Program-made: the position numbers and the translations under genes
Shown here: in pieces, positions 1 to 8,472 of the stretch
How the letters are laid out: every line of letters begins with the position of its first letter
How positions within the stretch are numbered: the stretch's first letter is position 1
The notes under the pieces: model-generated
What the model was told of the DNA's origin: nothing
Databases searched by the model: none
The model's input: the letters and a program-made list of their open reading frames with translations, nothing else
Assembly (NCBI RefSeq): GCF_001205715.1
Contig: NZ_AQQZ01000005.1
Coordinates: 186,001-250,000, forward strand
DNA: 64,000 nt
Reading direction: 5' to 3'
DNA from: Pseudaestuariivita atlantica
GTDB taxonomy: Bacteria > Pseudomonadota > Alphaproteobacteria > Rhodobacterales > Rhodobacteraceae

Positions 1-742
1 GCGTCAGGTCGACCTGGTTCTCTTTCTTGAACTCGTCGGCAAGGTAGTTGACGATCCGCATGTCGAAATCTTCACCACCAAGGAACGTGTCCCCGTTGGT
101 CGATTTCACTTCGAACAGGCCGTCGTCGATTTCGAGGATGGTCACGTCGAACGTACCACCGCCAAGGTCATAGACGGCGATCGTCTTGGTTTCGTCCTTG
201 TCGAGGCCATAGGCCAGCGCGGCAGCGGTCGGTTCGTTGATGATCCGCAGGACTTCGAGGCCCGCGATCTTGCCGGCATCCTTCGTCGCCTGACGCTGCG
301 CGTCGTTGAAATAGGCGGGCACGGTGATGACGGCCTGCGTCACGTCCTCGCCCAGGTACGACTCGGCGGTTTCCTTCATCTTCTGCAGGATGAAAGCAGA
401 GATTTGCGACGGCGAATACTTCTCACCCTTGGCTTCGACCCACGCGTCGCCATTGCCGCCATCGACGACGTTGAAGGGGAGGTTCTTCTTGTCTTTCTTG
501 AGGTGCGCATCGTCCACGCGACGACCGATCAGGCGTTTGACGCCGAAGATCGTGTTGTCGGGGTTGGTGACGGCCTGCCGTTTGGCGGGCTGACCGACGA
601 GGCGCTCGTCGTCCGTGAAGGCGACGATGGACGGCGTGGTGCGCGCGCCCTCGGCATTTTCGATGACCTTCGGCTGAGACCCGTCCATGATGGCCACGCA
701 CGAGTTGGTGGTGCCGAGGTCGATACCAATGACTTTAGCCAT
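1..742 (-). CDS. dnaK: Chaperone protein DnaK (Hsp70), N-terminal part, cut by window edge
   Basis: This is the first 247 residues of the cytoplasmic ATP-dependent chaperone Hsp70, which refolds proteins with DnaJ and GrpE. It is read leftward and runs out of the window at base 1. The translation begins [18 protein letters not shown], the first phosphate loop of the Hsp70 ATPase domain. [11 protein letters not shown] lies near residue 170 and the second phosphate loop [10 protein letters not shown] near residue 192. Only the nucleotide-binding domain is visible, so the substrate-binding domain must lie outside. The ATG at 740-742 is the family's normal start. A heat-shock-type promoter candidate lies about 110 bases upstream. 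The partner dnaJ often follows dnaK, but it is not visible here. Confidence 0.98.
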   Translation of the reverse strand, partial: MAKVIGIDLGTTNSCVAIMDGSQPKVIENAEGARTTPSIVAFTDDERLVGQPAKRQAVTNPDNTIFGVKRLIGRRVDDAHLKKDKKNLPFNVVDGGNGDAWVEAKGEKYSPSQISAFILQKMKETAESYLGEDVTQAVITVPAYFNDAQRQATKDAGKIAGLEVLRIINEPTAAALAYGLDKDETKTIAVYDLGGGTFDVTILEIDDGLFEVKSTNGDTFLGGEDFDMRIVNYLADEFKKENQVDLT

Positions 743-860
743 GTTTCTTCGATCCCTTTTTGACTTCAAGGCGATGACTCGAAGGGCAGACCCATTTTGG
801 CATCCTGACCCCCCGAATGGTGAATGACAGTGCGGCCATGGCCCACTGCCAGCGTCCGGG

Positions 861-893
861 CGTATATAAGGAGGCCAAACTTGCCCTGCAACC
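861..893 (-). promoter_or_regulatory. Candidate RpoH (heat-shock sigma) promoter of dnaK
   Basis: Read on the minus strand, CTTATATACG (861-870) fits the alphaproteobacterial heat-shock -10 pattern CYTATNTNNG exactly. A GGTTG element (889-893) sits 18 bases upstream as the -35. This would give an untranslated leader of roughly 110 bases before the dnaK ATG. The match was found by eye, and no transcription data are available. Confidence 0.5.
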
Positions 894-956
894 GGCGCGG
901 GCAACAGTTTGCGGCAAATTAGTCACATTTGCCGACAGGCATGGAAAGGGGACAGC

Positions 957-1583
957 ATGGCACCCGTCACGGTGCGAGATTTCGTTGTGTTCCAGGGGTA
1001 CCTGGACCGGTCGGCGCAGGCCGCGATGGTCGAGGATATCCGGCAGGTTGCGAGCGTCGCGCCGTTCGTTCAGCCACAGACGCCGTCGGGTCGGAAGATG
1101 TCTGTTCGGATGACAAGCGCCGGGCGCCTTGGATGGGTCACGGACCGCCGCGGATACAGGTACGAGGCGACCCATCCATCGGGCGTGGAATGGCCCCCGA
1201 TCCCGTCCGCGATCCTGAAGCTCTGGCAGGATGTCACGTCGCTCGACCGCACGCCGGATTGCTGCCTTGTGAACTATTACGGCGAGGGCGCGCGGATGGG
1301 CATGCACCGCGACCATGACGAGGGCGATTTCTCGTGGCCGGTCGTGTCGGTGTCCCTTGGGGACGAGGCGCTGTTCCGCATGGGCGGGTCCGAGCGGGGC
1401 GGCAAGACCGAGTCGATCTGGCTGAAATCGGGGGACGTGGTGGTGATGGGCGGTCCGGCGCGGCTGAAGTATCACGGCGTGGATCGCCTGCGGTTCGGGT
1501 CATCGACACTGTTGCCCCGGGGCGGGCGGATCAACCTCACCCTGCGCGTCGTGTCACCGCCCGCCGACGGCAGCGGTCACTGA
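957..1583 (+). CDS. alkB: AlkB-type 2-oxoglutarate/Fe(II) DNA repair dioxygenase
   Basis: A 208-residue cytoplasmic dioxygenase of the AlkB family, which oxidatively removes methyl groups such as 1-methyladenine and 3-methylcytosine from DNA. The iron site is visible in HRDHDEGDF (H-x-D) with a distal His in LKYHGVDR. The 2-oxoglutarate-binding arginine region is in GGRINLTLRVV near the C-terminus. The start was set at the ATG at 957, preceded by GGAAAGGGG. A longer reading from 909 lacks a ribosome site and adds residues not typical of the family. It faces away from dnaK and converges on the next gene, overlapping it by 7 bases at the stops. Confidence 0.93.
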   Translation: MAPVTVRDFVVFQGYLDRSAQAAMVEDIRQVASVAPFVQPQTPSGRKMSVRMTSAGRLGWVTDRRGYRYEATHPSGVEWPPIPSAILKLWQDVTSLDRTPDCCLVNYYGEGARMGMHRDHDEGDFSWPVVSVSLGDEALFRMGGSERGGKTESIWLKSGDVVVMGGPARLKYHGVDRLRFGSSTLLPRGGRINLTLRVVSPPADGSGH

Positions 1584-2197
1584 AGCGCGACCGAGCAGCA
1601 GCCGCTCAGCTGTACCGCCTGGCCACCGCGCAACACGATCAGGTCCACATCAAGGCCATAGGCCCGGTCCGACATCCCGTCATTGCACATCTCGCGCCGC
1701 ACGACGCCGTGCAGGTCGCGCAGAACTTGGGTGGCGATGAAGGAATAACGGTCGGTCCGGCCGGAGGCGCGCTGCGTCGTCAGGATGTCGAACCCGACCA
1801 CGTCGCCCGGCGTGCTGAGCCCCGCTTCGCCCGCCTCAAGGGTGAGCGACCAGAACGGTTCCGTCCCGAAGCAGGTCAGCGGCTGCGGCAGGTCGCTATC
1901 CGGCTGGCCTGGCACGCGGGACAGGAAAGACAGATGCGCCCAGCCCGATTGCTCGCCGGTATTGACCCGGCCCCAGCGGCCATCGGCGCTTGTCTCCACC
2001 ACTTCGACATTGCGGGCGGCGAACGACAGGGCACCGACGATGGGCGCGCCCGAAGACGGGGCGGCGCGTATGTTCAACACGTCGTCCGACGCGACGTTCG
2101 CGACGTCGAACAGGGCGGGCAAGGCGGTTTGCGCGGTGGCGGCAGCGGCGCTCCACACCAGCAGGACAAGGGACAGGATCAGCCGCGCGCGGACCAT
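1577..2197 (-). CDS. Exported protein with bacterial SH3 domain
   Basis: A 206-residue protein with a cleavable signal peptide (hydrophobic residues 5-20, probable cleavage after TAQ). A bacterial SH3 domain follows (about residues 36-95: LNIRAAPS, then GRWGRVNTGEQSGWAHLSFL). The C-terminal half carries CFGTEPFWSLTL, typical of the COG3650-like periplasmic domain. Such proteins are predicted to sit in the periplasm or outer membrane and bind cell-wall or envelope ligands; no enzyme activity is known to me. Its start overlaps the end of the upstream ABC permease by 19 bases, so the two are probably co-transcribed. No catalytic residues can be assigned. Confidence 0.8.
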   Translation of the reverse strand: MVRARLILSLVLLVWSAAAATAQTALPALFDVANVASDDVLNIRAAPSSGAPIVGALSFAARNVEVVETSADGRWGRVNTGEQSGWAHLSFLSRVPGQPDSDLPQPLTCFGTEPFWSLTLEAGEAGLSTPGDVVGFDILTTQRASGRTDRYSFIATQVLRDLHGVVRREMCNDGMSDRAYGLDVDLIVLRGGQAVQLSGCCSVALQ

Positions 2198-3003
2198 GAG
2201 GCGGACACCTTCTTCCGTGTGTAGAATTCGGCCATCAGGCCGATCATCAACAGGATGATGCCCACTGTCAGCGGATATTCAATGGAGGAATTCCGCGGGT
2301 TGTAGTTGATGAAGGCAAAGCCGCGCGACTGGTCGATGGCGTGGAACAGCGGGTTCCAGTCGAACATCGCCAGCATGAAGGGCGGCAGGGTGTTGGCCAC
2401 GAACATCTTGCCCGACGCGATCATGTTGGCGCGCTGATAGACTGTCGAGATGATGTTGACGACGGTCGGAGCCCACGGCTTGGCCGCAAGCACCACAAGG
2501 CCCAGCGCGCATCCCGTGAACCACGCCAGGAGCACCATGGCGAGGCATCCGATCGGATCCTCGATCTCGAACGGGGTGAAGGCCACGTGGTAGATGAACA
2601 GCACAAGGAACATCGACAGAAGCTGGATATAAAGGGAGCCCAGCGCCGCCGACAGGATCGCCACCATCGTGTTCATCGGCGCGTGCTGCATCATGGGTGA
2701 GGCGGGCCCCTCGGACCCGGCCACCGCGCCCATCGCCTTGGTGTGGGTCATGTAAAGGAAGATGCCCGACATCACGTAGATCAGGAAGTCGCCCCGGATC
2801 GCCGAACCGCGAATGCTGAGGATCGTGAACATGAAGTAGAACGCGACGACCAGCAGGATCGTCTGCATCATGTTGATGAAAAGCGACATCAACGGATTGC
2901 CGTGCGTCTTCCGGATGTCGCGCACGATGGAATGGTAGATGAGCTCCAGCATGCCGACGACCGTCGTCAGCGTGGAATGCCGTTTGTCCGTTCGCTCAAA
3001 CAT
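2179..3003 (-). CDS. ABC-2 type polysaccharide export permease (KpsM/Wzm-like)
   Basis: A 274-residue inner-membrane protein with about six hydrophobic segments in the ABC-2 permease pattern. It has an amphipathic N-terminus (LELIYHSIVRDIRKTHGNPLMSLF), a first membrane span near residues 45-65, and a C-terminal span just before EFYTRKK. This family forms the channel of capsule or O-polysaccharide exporters and needs a separate ATPase (KpsT/Wzt). No ATPase or other export component is adjacent, so the partner must be elsewhere. The gene is divergent from cysQ and lies 2.3 kb from the polysaccharide run that starts at galU, which fits a surface-glycan role. A transport role for another ABC-2 substrate cannot be excluded. 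Confidence 0.85.
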   Translation of the reverse strand: MFERTDKRHSTLTTVVGMLELIYHSIVRDIRKTHGNPLMSLFINMMQTILLVVAFYFMFTILSIRGSAIRGDFLIYVMSGIFLYMTHTKAMGAVAGSEGPASPMMQHAPMNTMVAILSAALGSLYIQLLSMFLVLFIYHVAFTPFEIEDPIGCLAMVLLAWFTGCALGLVVLAAKPWAPTVVNIISTVYQRANMIASGKMFVANTLPPFMLAMFDWNPLFHAIDQSRGFAFINYNPRNSSIEYPLTVGIILLMIGLMAEFYTRKKVSASWSARG

Positions 3004-3142
3004 CTGCCTCTCACCCTGTGCGGGGATGGGATTTGACAGGGAAATCTTGCCGTCCCCTTAAGCGCGCAGCATAAGGGGCACGCGGGTTCAGATCAATTCC
3101 GCCCCGGAGCGTGTCCGGGCTTTCCCACAGGGAGTGACATTT

Positions 3143-3940
3143 TTGGACTACACAGCATTGGTCGATACCATGCGCCGCCTCGCCCTCGAAGCGGGCGACG
3201 TGATCATGGAAATCTACAATTCCGACGATTTCGACGTGAAGGTGAAATCCGACGAAAGCCCGGTCACCGCCGCCGACGAAGCCGCCGACGCGCTGATTTC
3301 CGCCGGATTGCGCGCCGCCTTTCCCGACGTGATGCTGGTGACCGAAGAGCAGGCCGCGTCGCACACGCAGTCGGGCGACACGTTCCTGATCGTCGATCCG
3401 CTGGACGGCACCAAGGAGTTCATCCACCGCCGCGGCGATTTCACCGTCAATATCGCGCTGGTGGAAAACGGCGTGCCGACCCGTGGCGTGGTGTACGCAC
3501 CCGCAAGGAACCGCCTGTTCTATACCACCGCCGACGGCCAGTCGGTCGAGGAAACCGGACCATTCGACAAGGCGGCACCCGGCGCGACCTCGCCCATCTC
3601 GGTCGCGGACAGCGACAATGCCGCGCTGATGGTCGTTGCCTCGAAATCGCACCGCGATCAGGCGACGGACGACTACATCAACAAGTACGCCGTCAAGGAC
3701 ATGAAAAGCGCGGGATCGTCGCTGAAATTCTGCCTTGTCGCCACTGGTGAGGCCGACATCTACCCGCGCCTTGGCCGCACGATGGAGTGGGATACGGCCG
3801 CGGGCCACGCCGTGCTGGCCGGTGCCGGTGGCGAGGTCGTCCGGTTCGACGACCTGACGCCCCTGCGCTACGGAAAGGACACCTACGCCAACCCGTTCTT
3901 CATCGCGCATGCGCCCGGCGTGACGCTGCAGGAAAGCTGA
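3143..3940 (+). CDS. cysQ: 3'(2'),5'-bisphosphate nucleotidase (PAP phosphatase) CysQ
   Basis: A 265-residue Mg-dependent, lithium-sensitive phosphatase of the inositol-monophosphatase fold. It hydrolyses 3'-phosphoadenosine 5'-phosphate (PAP), the by-product of sulfotransferases and PAPS reduction. Metal-binding motifs are DPLDGTKEFIHR (about residues 82-93) and WDTAAGHAVLAGAGG (about 214-228). I place the start at the TTG at 3143, because GGAG at 3131-3134 is 8 bases upstream. A GTG at 3134 would overlap that ribosome site. The sulfotransferase at 11187-12614 would generate the PAP this enzyme clears, linking it to the neighbouring glycan genes. Confidence 0.92.
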   Translation: MDYTALVDTMRRLALEAGDVIMEIYNSDDFDVKVKSDESPVTAADEAADALISAGLRAAFPDVMLVTEEQAASHTQSGDTFLIVDPLDGTKEFIHRRGDFTVNIALVENGVPTRGVVYAPARNRLFYTTADGQSVEETGPFDKAAPGATSPISVADSDNAALMVVASKSHRDQATDDYINKYAVKDMKSAGSSLKFCLVATGEADIYPRLGRTMEWDTAAGHAVLAGAGGEVVRFDDLTPLRYGKDTYANPFFIAHAPGVTLQES

Positions 3941-3956
3941 ACCGGAGCCGCGCGGC

Positions 3957-5207
3957 ATGGCAACCCTTCCCGCAAGCGTGGTGGTTGTCAGCCGTGGGCG
4001 CGCTGGGGCGCTGACCCTCTGCCTCACCGGGCTGGTGCAGCAGGATCATCCGTCGTTCGAAATCGTCGTGGTCGCCGACCGTCCCGGTCTGGCGGCGCTG
4101 ACTGCGTGGGAGGACAGGACCGGGCGGACCGGCCAAATCAAGGCGGTGGCCTTCGACGAGCCCAACATCTCGGTCGCGCGCAATCTGGGGGTCGAGCAGG
4201 CAGCGGGCGACGTCGTGGCATTCATCGACGACGACGCGGTGCCCGAACCCACGTGGCTGCGCCACCTGTGCGCACCGTTCGAAGAGTCCGACACGATCCA
4301 CGCCGCGGGTGGCTACGTCCGGGGACGAAACGGCATTTCGTACCAGTGGCGGGCGCAAAGCGTCGACCGCACCGGCGCGACGGTTCCAATCGCGCTGGAC
4401 GGCGATACCCCCACGGCGCTTTCGCCGTCGCCCACGCAGGCGATCAAGGTCGAGGGGACGAACATGGCCTTCCGCCGCGCCACGCTGGCGGAACTGGGCG
4501 GGTTCGACCCCGCCTATCGCTATTACCTTGACGAGACCGACCTCGTGATGCGGCTCGCGGCCAGAGGAGGCGAAACCGCCATCGTGCCACTGGCCGAGGT
4601 GCATCACGGCTACCTCGCCAACGCCACCCGCAACGCAAGCCGCGTGCCGACCGACATGACGCAGATCGGCGCGAGCCTTGCGGTTTTCCTGCGCCGCCAC
4701 GCGCCACGGCACCAGATCGACGCCGCGCGCGCCCGCATGCGCGGCGATCAGCGCAGGCGGCTGTTGCGGCACATGGTCACCGGCCCGCTCGACCCGTGGG
4801 GCCTGCAGCGCATCCTGCACAGTTTCGATACCGGGTTCGAAGAAGGCGAGGCCCGCGCGTTGGAGACGCTGCCGGCGTTGCCCCATGCCGCGCGGCCCTT
4901 TCAGCCGATACCGCGCCTTGCGGATACGCCGCCGCTTGTCCTGTCCGGGCGGTCGTGGCAGCGCGGCGCGCTGATGGAACAGGCCGCGAGGGCGGTCGAA
5001 GAAGGGCGCCGCGTGACGGTTTTCTGCCTGTCGCCCACCGCGCTTTACCACCGGGTCCGGTTCGTGGAGCCGGGCATCTGGCTGCAGACGGGCGGCCTGT
5101 TCGGTCGCAGCGACCGCGATCAGCCCTTGTTCCGGGTATGCGGATTTGCCTCCCGCGTGGAAAAAGAGACCCGCAGAATCTCGCCACAACGCGGTATTTT
5201 GGCCTGA
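3957..5207 (+). CDS. Family 2 glycosyltransferase
   Basis: A 416-residue inverting GT-A glycosyltransferase acting at the cytoplasmic face of the membrane. N-terminal ASVVVVSRGR opens the nucleotide-binding fold. FIDDDAVPEPTW (about residues 90-101) carries the DxD metal and sugar-nucleotide motif, and YYLDETDLVMRLAARG (about 189-204) is the typical acceptor and catalytic ED-like segment. The C-terminal 170 residues are arginine-rich and not recognised. It starts 16 bases after cysQ and may be translated from the same message. No membrane span is evident. Donor and acceptor sugars cannot be read from the sequence. Confidence 0.9.
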   Translation: MATLPASVVVVSRGRAGALTLCLTGLVQQDHPSFEIVVVADRPGLAALTAWEDRTGRTGQIKAVAFDEPNISVARNLGVEQAAGDVVAFIDDDAVPEPTWLRHLCAPFEESDTIHAAGGYVRGRNGISYQWRAQSVDRTGATVPIALDGDTPTALSPSPTQAIKVEGTNMAFRRATLAELGGFDPAYRYYLDETDLVMRLAARGGETAIVPLAEVHHGYLANATRNASRVPTDMTQIGASLAVFLRRHAPRHQIDAARARMRGDQRRRLLRHMVTGPLDPWGLQRILHSFDTGFEEGEARALETLPALPHAARPFQPIPRLADTPPLVLSGRSWQRGALMEQAARAVEEGRRVTVFCLSPTALYHRVRFVEPGIWLQTGGLFGRSDRDQPLFRVCGFASRVEKETRRISPQRGILA

Positions 5208-5261
5208 AACCGGGAACAATCCGGTAAATGCCGCATTTTCTTCATATCTTGAAGCAATCCT

Positions 5262-5267
5262 TATACT
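5262..5267 (+). promoter_or_regulatory. Candidate -10 element upstream of galU
   Basis: TATACT at 5262-5267 sits in a locally AT-rich stretch (about 5227-5280) of otherwise GC-rich sequence, 66 bases before the galU start. The -35 region is poor (TTCTTC at 5238-5243), so the promoter may need an activator. Confidence 0.3.
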
Positions 5268-5333
5268 GTATATGCCAACACAGCACCGTGTGGGACAACA
5301 CGGGCGTTGAGAGCAGATCGGAGCGAAAAGCGG

Positions 5334-6227
5334 ATGCGTAGCAAAGTTTCAAAGGCGATCTTTCCCGTCGCCGGCCTGGGTACAAGGTTTCTGCCTGCGA
5401 CCAAGTCGGTGCCGAAGGAGATCATGACCCTCGTCGACCGGCCCCTGATCCAGTACGCGATCGACGAAGCACGCGCCGCGGGGATCAAGGAATTCATCTT
5501 CGTGACCTCGCGCGGCAAGGGCGCGCTGGAGGATTATTTCGACCACGCCCCGCAACTGGAAAACGAGCTGCGCAAGAAGGGCAAGGACGACCTTCTGGAG
5601 GTGCTGAAGAACACCAACATGGATTCCGGTGCCATCGCCTACCTGCGCCAGCACAAGGCGCTTGGGCTTGGTCACGCCGTCTGGTGCGCCCGTCGCCTGA
5701 TCGGTAATGAACCCTTTGCCGTCATCCTGCCCGACGACGTGATCGCAGCCGACAAGCCCTGCCTGCAACAGATGGTTGAGGCGCATGCCGAAACCGGCGG
5801 CTGCATGGTCGCCGCGATGGAAGTGCCCAAGGCCAAGGCGTCGGCCTACGGTGTTCTCGACATCAAGGAAGACATGGGATCGATGGTGTCGGTGAACGGC
5901 ATGGTCGAGAAACCCGCGCCCGGCACCGAACCGTCGAACCTCGCCGTGATCGGCCGCTACATCCTGACACCCGATGTGCTGCGCAACCTCAACCGCCTGA
6001 AATCCGGCGCGGGGGGCGAGATCCAGCTGACCGACGCCATCGCGCAGGAAATCAACGAGGAACGCTCGGTCTACGGCTATCGCTTTGCCGGCCAGCGGTT
6101 CGATTGCGGATCGAAAGCGGGCTTCCTGCAGGCCACTGTCGCGTTCGGCCTGTCGCGGGACGATCTGAAAGACGACCTGTCGCGCTACCTGCACGAGATC
6201 ATGGCCTCGGAAAAAGCGGCCGAGTGA
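5334..6227 (+). CDS. galU: UTP-glucose-1-phosphate uridylyltransferase GalU
   Basis: A 297-residue cytoplasmic enzyme making UDP-glucose from UTP and glucose 1-phosphate. The nucleotide-binding signature FPVAGLGTRFLPATKSVPKE occupies about residues 9-28. ILPDDVI (about 137) and the C-terminal RFDCGSKAGFLQA (about 259-271) are also typical of bacterial GalU. The ATG at 5334 is preceded by GGAG and matches the usual family start; an extended reading from 5307 adds nine atypical residues. galE follows after 25 bases, so UDP-glucose and UDP-galactose supply is placed at the head of the glycosyltransferase run. Confidence 0.97.
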   Translation: MRSKVSKAIFPVAGLGTRFLPATKSVPKEIMTLVDRPLIQYAIDEARAAGIKEFIFVTSRGKGALEDYFDHAPQLENELRKKGKDDLLEVLKNTNMDSGAIAYLRQHKALGLGHAVWCARRLIGNEPFAVILPDDVIAADKPCLQQMVEAHAETGGCMVAAMEVPKAKASAYGVLDIKEDMGSMVSVNGMVEKPAPGTEPSNLAVIGRYILTPDVLRNLNRLKSGAGGEIQLTDAIAQEINEERSVYGYRFAGQRFDCGSKAGFLQATVAFGLSRDDLKDDLSRYLHEIMASEKAAE

Positions 6228-6252
6228 TCGGACGCGCGCGGGACACCTGAAC

Positions 6253-7236
6253 ATGACGAATATCCTTGTGACGGGCGGGGCGGGCTATATCGGCTCTCAC
6301 GCCTGCAAGGCGCTGGCACAGGCGGGATATACGCCCGTCACCTTCGACAATTGCTCGACCGGGTGGGAAGACGCGGTCAAGTTCGGCCCCTTCGAACGCG
6401 GCGACCTTCTGGACCGCGCGCGGCTGGACGAGGTCTTTGCCAAGGTCCGCCCGGCAGCCGTCATGCATTTCGCCGCGCTCAGCCAGGTCGGGGAAAGCAT
6501 GTCCGACCCCGGCAAATACTGGCGCAACAATGTCGGCGGATCGCTCAACCTGATCGAGGCGGCGGTCGAAAACGGTTGCCGCGACTTCGTCTTTTCCTCC
6601 ACCTGCGCGACCTATGGCGATCAGGACGGCGTGGTGCTAGACGAAAACAGCGCCCAGCAGCCGATCAACGCCTATGCCAGTTCCAAGCGCGCGATCGAGG
6701 ACATGCTGCGCGAGTTCGAAGCGGCGCATGGACTGCGCTCGGTCATCTTTCGTTATTTCAACGTGGCGGGCGCGGATCCGGACGCGGAAGTGGGCGAACA
6801 TCATATCCCCGAAACCCACCTGATCCCCGCCATGATCGAGGCGATACAGGGCAAGCGCGACGCGCTGATCCTGCATGGCGACGATTACGACACGCCCGAC
6901 GGCACCTGCATCCGCGATTACGTGCATGTCTGCGACCTGGTGGACGCGCATGTGCTGGGCCTGAAATGGCTGAAGGACGGCAAGGGCAGCCGGGTGTTCA
7001 ACCTTGGCACCGGGACCGGGTTCTCGGTGCGCGAGGTGGTCGATGCCTCCCGCGCGGTCACCAACCGCGAAGTCCCGCACAGCGTGGGACCGCGCCGCGC
7101 CGGGGATTGTGTCAAGCTTGTCTCCGGCTCGACCCGCGCGGTCGAGGAGTTGGGGTGGCGGCCAAAGCGGTCTACGATGCCGCAGATGATCGGCGATGCC
7201 TGGAGATGGCACCAAACTGGCCACTACACCAAATAA
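6253..7236 (+). CDS. galE: UDP-glucose 4-epimerase GalE
   Basis: A 327-residue NAD-dependent short-chain dehydrogenase family epimerase interconverting UDP-glucose and UDP-galactose. The Rossmann motif TGGAGYIGSH is at residues 7-16. The catalytic pair Tyr141/Lys145 lies in YASSK, and the threonine/serine partner is in FSSTCATYGD. Length is close to the family norm (about 330). It directly follows galU and overlaps the next glycosyltransferase by 41 bases, which suggests tight translational coupling and use in glycan building rather than galactose catabolism, since no galK or galT is nearby. Confidence 0.96.
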   Translation: MTNILVTGGAGYIGSHACKALAQAGYTPVTFDNCSTGWEDAVKFGPFERGDLLDRARLDEVFAKVRPAAVMHFAALSQVGESMSDPGKYWRNNVGGSLNLIEAAVENGCRDFVFSSTCATYGDQDGVVLDENSAQQPINAYASSKRAIEDMLREFEAAHGLRSVIFRYFNVAGADPDAEVGEHHIPETHLIPAMIEAIQGKRDALILHGDDYDTPDGTCIRDYVHVCDLVDAHVLGLKWLKDGKGSRVFNLGTGTGFSVREVVDASRAVTNREVPHSVGPRRAGDCVKLVSGSTRAVEELGWRPKRSTMPQMIGDAWRWHQTGHYTK

Positions 7237-8422
7237 CGCGCCCCCGCCCGCGCGCCTTCTGGATGTCACCCGGCTGATCCGGCGGGCGGGACACCGGTTG
7301 ACGGGCGTCGACCGGGTCGAATTCGCCTATCTCGAACGGCTGGCAATCGGCGCTGACCCGGCCTTTGGCCTTGTCCGAACGCCGATGGGGTACCTGTTGC
7401 TGGACAAGCAGGCGCTGTGCGAACTGGTCTTGCATGTCCGCGACGATGCATGGGACGCGCTGCCTTTCTGGTCGCGGCTCGCCCCGCCCGCCAATCCCGG
7501 ACGCCGCCGCGCCGAGCGCACCGCGCGCCGCCTTGCCAGCGCGCGGGCTCTTCCGGCGCGATTGGGCCAGATGTTGCGGCAATACCTCCCCGCCGGGACG
7601 GCCTACCTGAACACCGGGCACTCGAACTTCACAGCGCGGGTCATCCGCGCCGTCCGATCCGTTCCGGGAGCGCGGATCGCGGTGCTGGTGCATGACACGA
7701 TCCCGCTCGACCACCCGGAATTCCAGCGCGACGGGACGGTGGTGCCGTTCAAGGGGTTCTTGGCGCGCGTGGCGGACCATGCCGACCTTGTCATCGCGAA
7801 TTCCGATGACACCGCGCGCAGCCTGCCGCGCCACATGGCACGTGTCCCGCCCGTCGTTACCGCGCTTCTGGGCGCGGACCTTGGCCCGCCGCGCGCCGAA
7901 CCGGCGGCGGACCCGCCGCATTTCGTGACGCTTGGCACGATCGAGCCGCGGAAGAACCACGCGCTGCTTCTGGACGTGTGGGACGCCCTGCCCGACCCGA
8001 AACCGACCCTGCATGTCCTGGGCCGCCGCGGCTGGAAGAACGAAGACGTCTTCGCGCGGCTCGACGCGCGACCGGCAGGCGTGGTCGAGACCGAGGGGAT
8101 GGGCGACGCGGACGTGGCCGACCTGATCGCATCGTCGGCCGGGTTCCTTTTTCCCAGCCATGCCGAAGGTTTCGGCCTGCCGCCATTGGAAGCCGCGCAA
8201 CTGGGCGTTCCTGTCGTCTGCGCCGATCTGCCTGTCTATCGGGAGTTCCTTGGCGACATTCCCGTTTACGCAAAGCCGGACGACCGTTATGCATGGAGCC
8301 GTATAATAGAAGGCCTGACCAAGGACCCCGGAGCAGCGCGGCGCGCCCATCTCGACAAGATGCAGGGATATTCCCCGCCCACATGGGATGCGCATTTCAA
8401 GATCGTCTTAAGCTGGACGTGA
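7196..8422 (+). CDS. GT-B glycosyltransferase (family 1/4 type)
   Basis: A 408-residue retaining GT-B glycosyltransferase. The C-terminal donor-binding domain is clear. It has FVTLGTIEPRKNH (about residues 242-254), LGRRGWKN, and the E-x7-E-type segment SHAEGFGLPPLEAA (about 320-333) followed by GVPVVCADLPVYRE. The N-terminal acceptor domain contains GVDRVEFAYL, seen in mannosyl- and rhamnosyl-transferase-like enzymes. The ATG at 7196 gives a 41-base overlap with galE; no better in-frame start exists before the conserved LLDVTRL. Its exact linkage specificity is unknown. The next glycosyltransferase begins 50 bases downstream. Confidence 0.9.
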   Translation: MPGDGTKLATTPNNAPPPARLLDVTRLIRRAGHRLTGVDRVEFAYLERLAIGADPAFGLVRTPMGYLLLDKQALCELVLHVRDDAWDALPFWSRLAPPANPGRRRAERTARRLASARALPARLGQMLRQYLPAGTAYLNTGHSNFTARVIRAVRSVPGARIAVLVHDTIPLDHPEFQRDGTVVPFKGFLARVADHADLVIANSDDTARSLPRHMARVPPVVTALLGADLGPPRAEPAADPPHFVTLGTIEPRKNHALLLDVWDALPDPKPTLHVLGRRGWKNEDVFARLDARPAGVVETEGMGDADVADLIASSAGFLFPSHAEGFGLPPLEAAQLGVPVVCADLPVYREFLGDIPVYAKPDDRYAWSRIIEGLTKDPGAARRAHLDKMQGYSPPTWDAHFKIVLSWT

Positions 8423-8472
8423 TACCGCCTGCCCTGCATTCTGGTCGGGGAGCGCGAGTGTAGAGGAGACGC

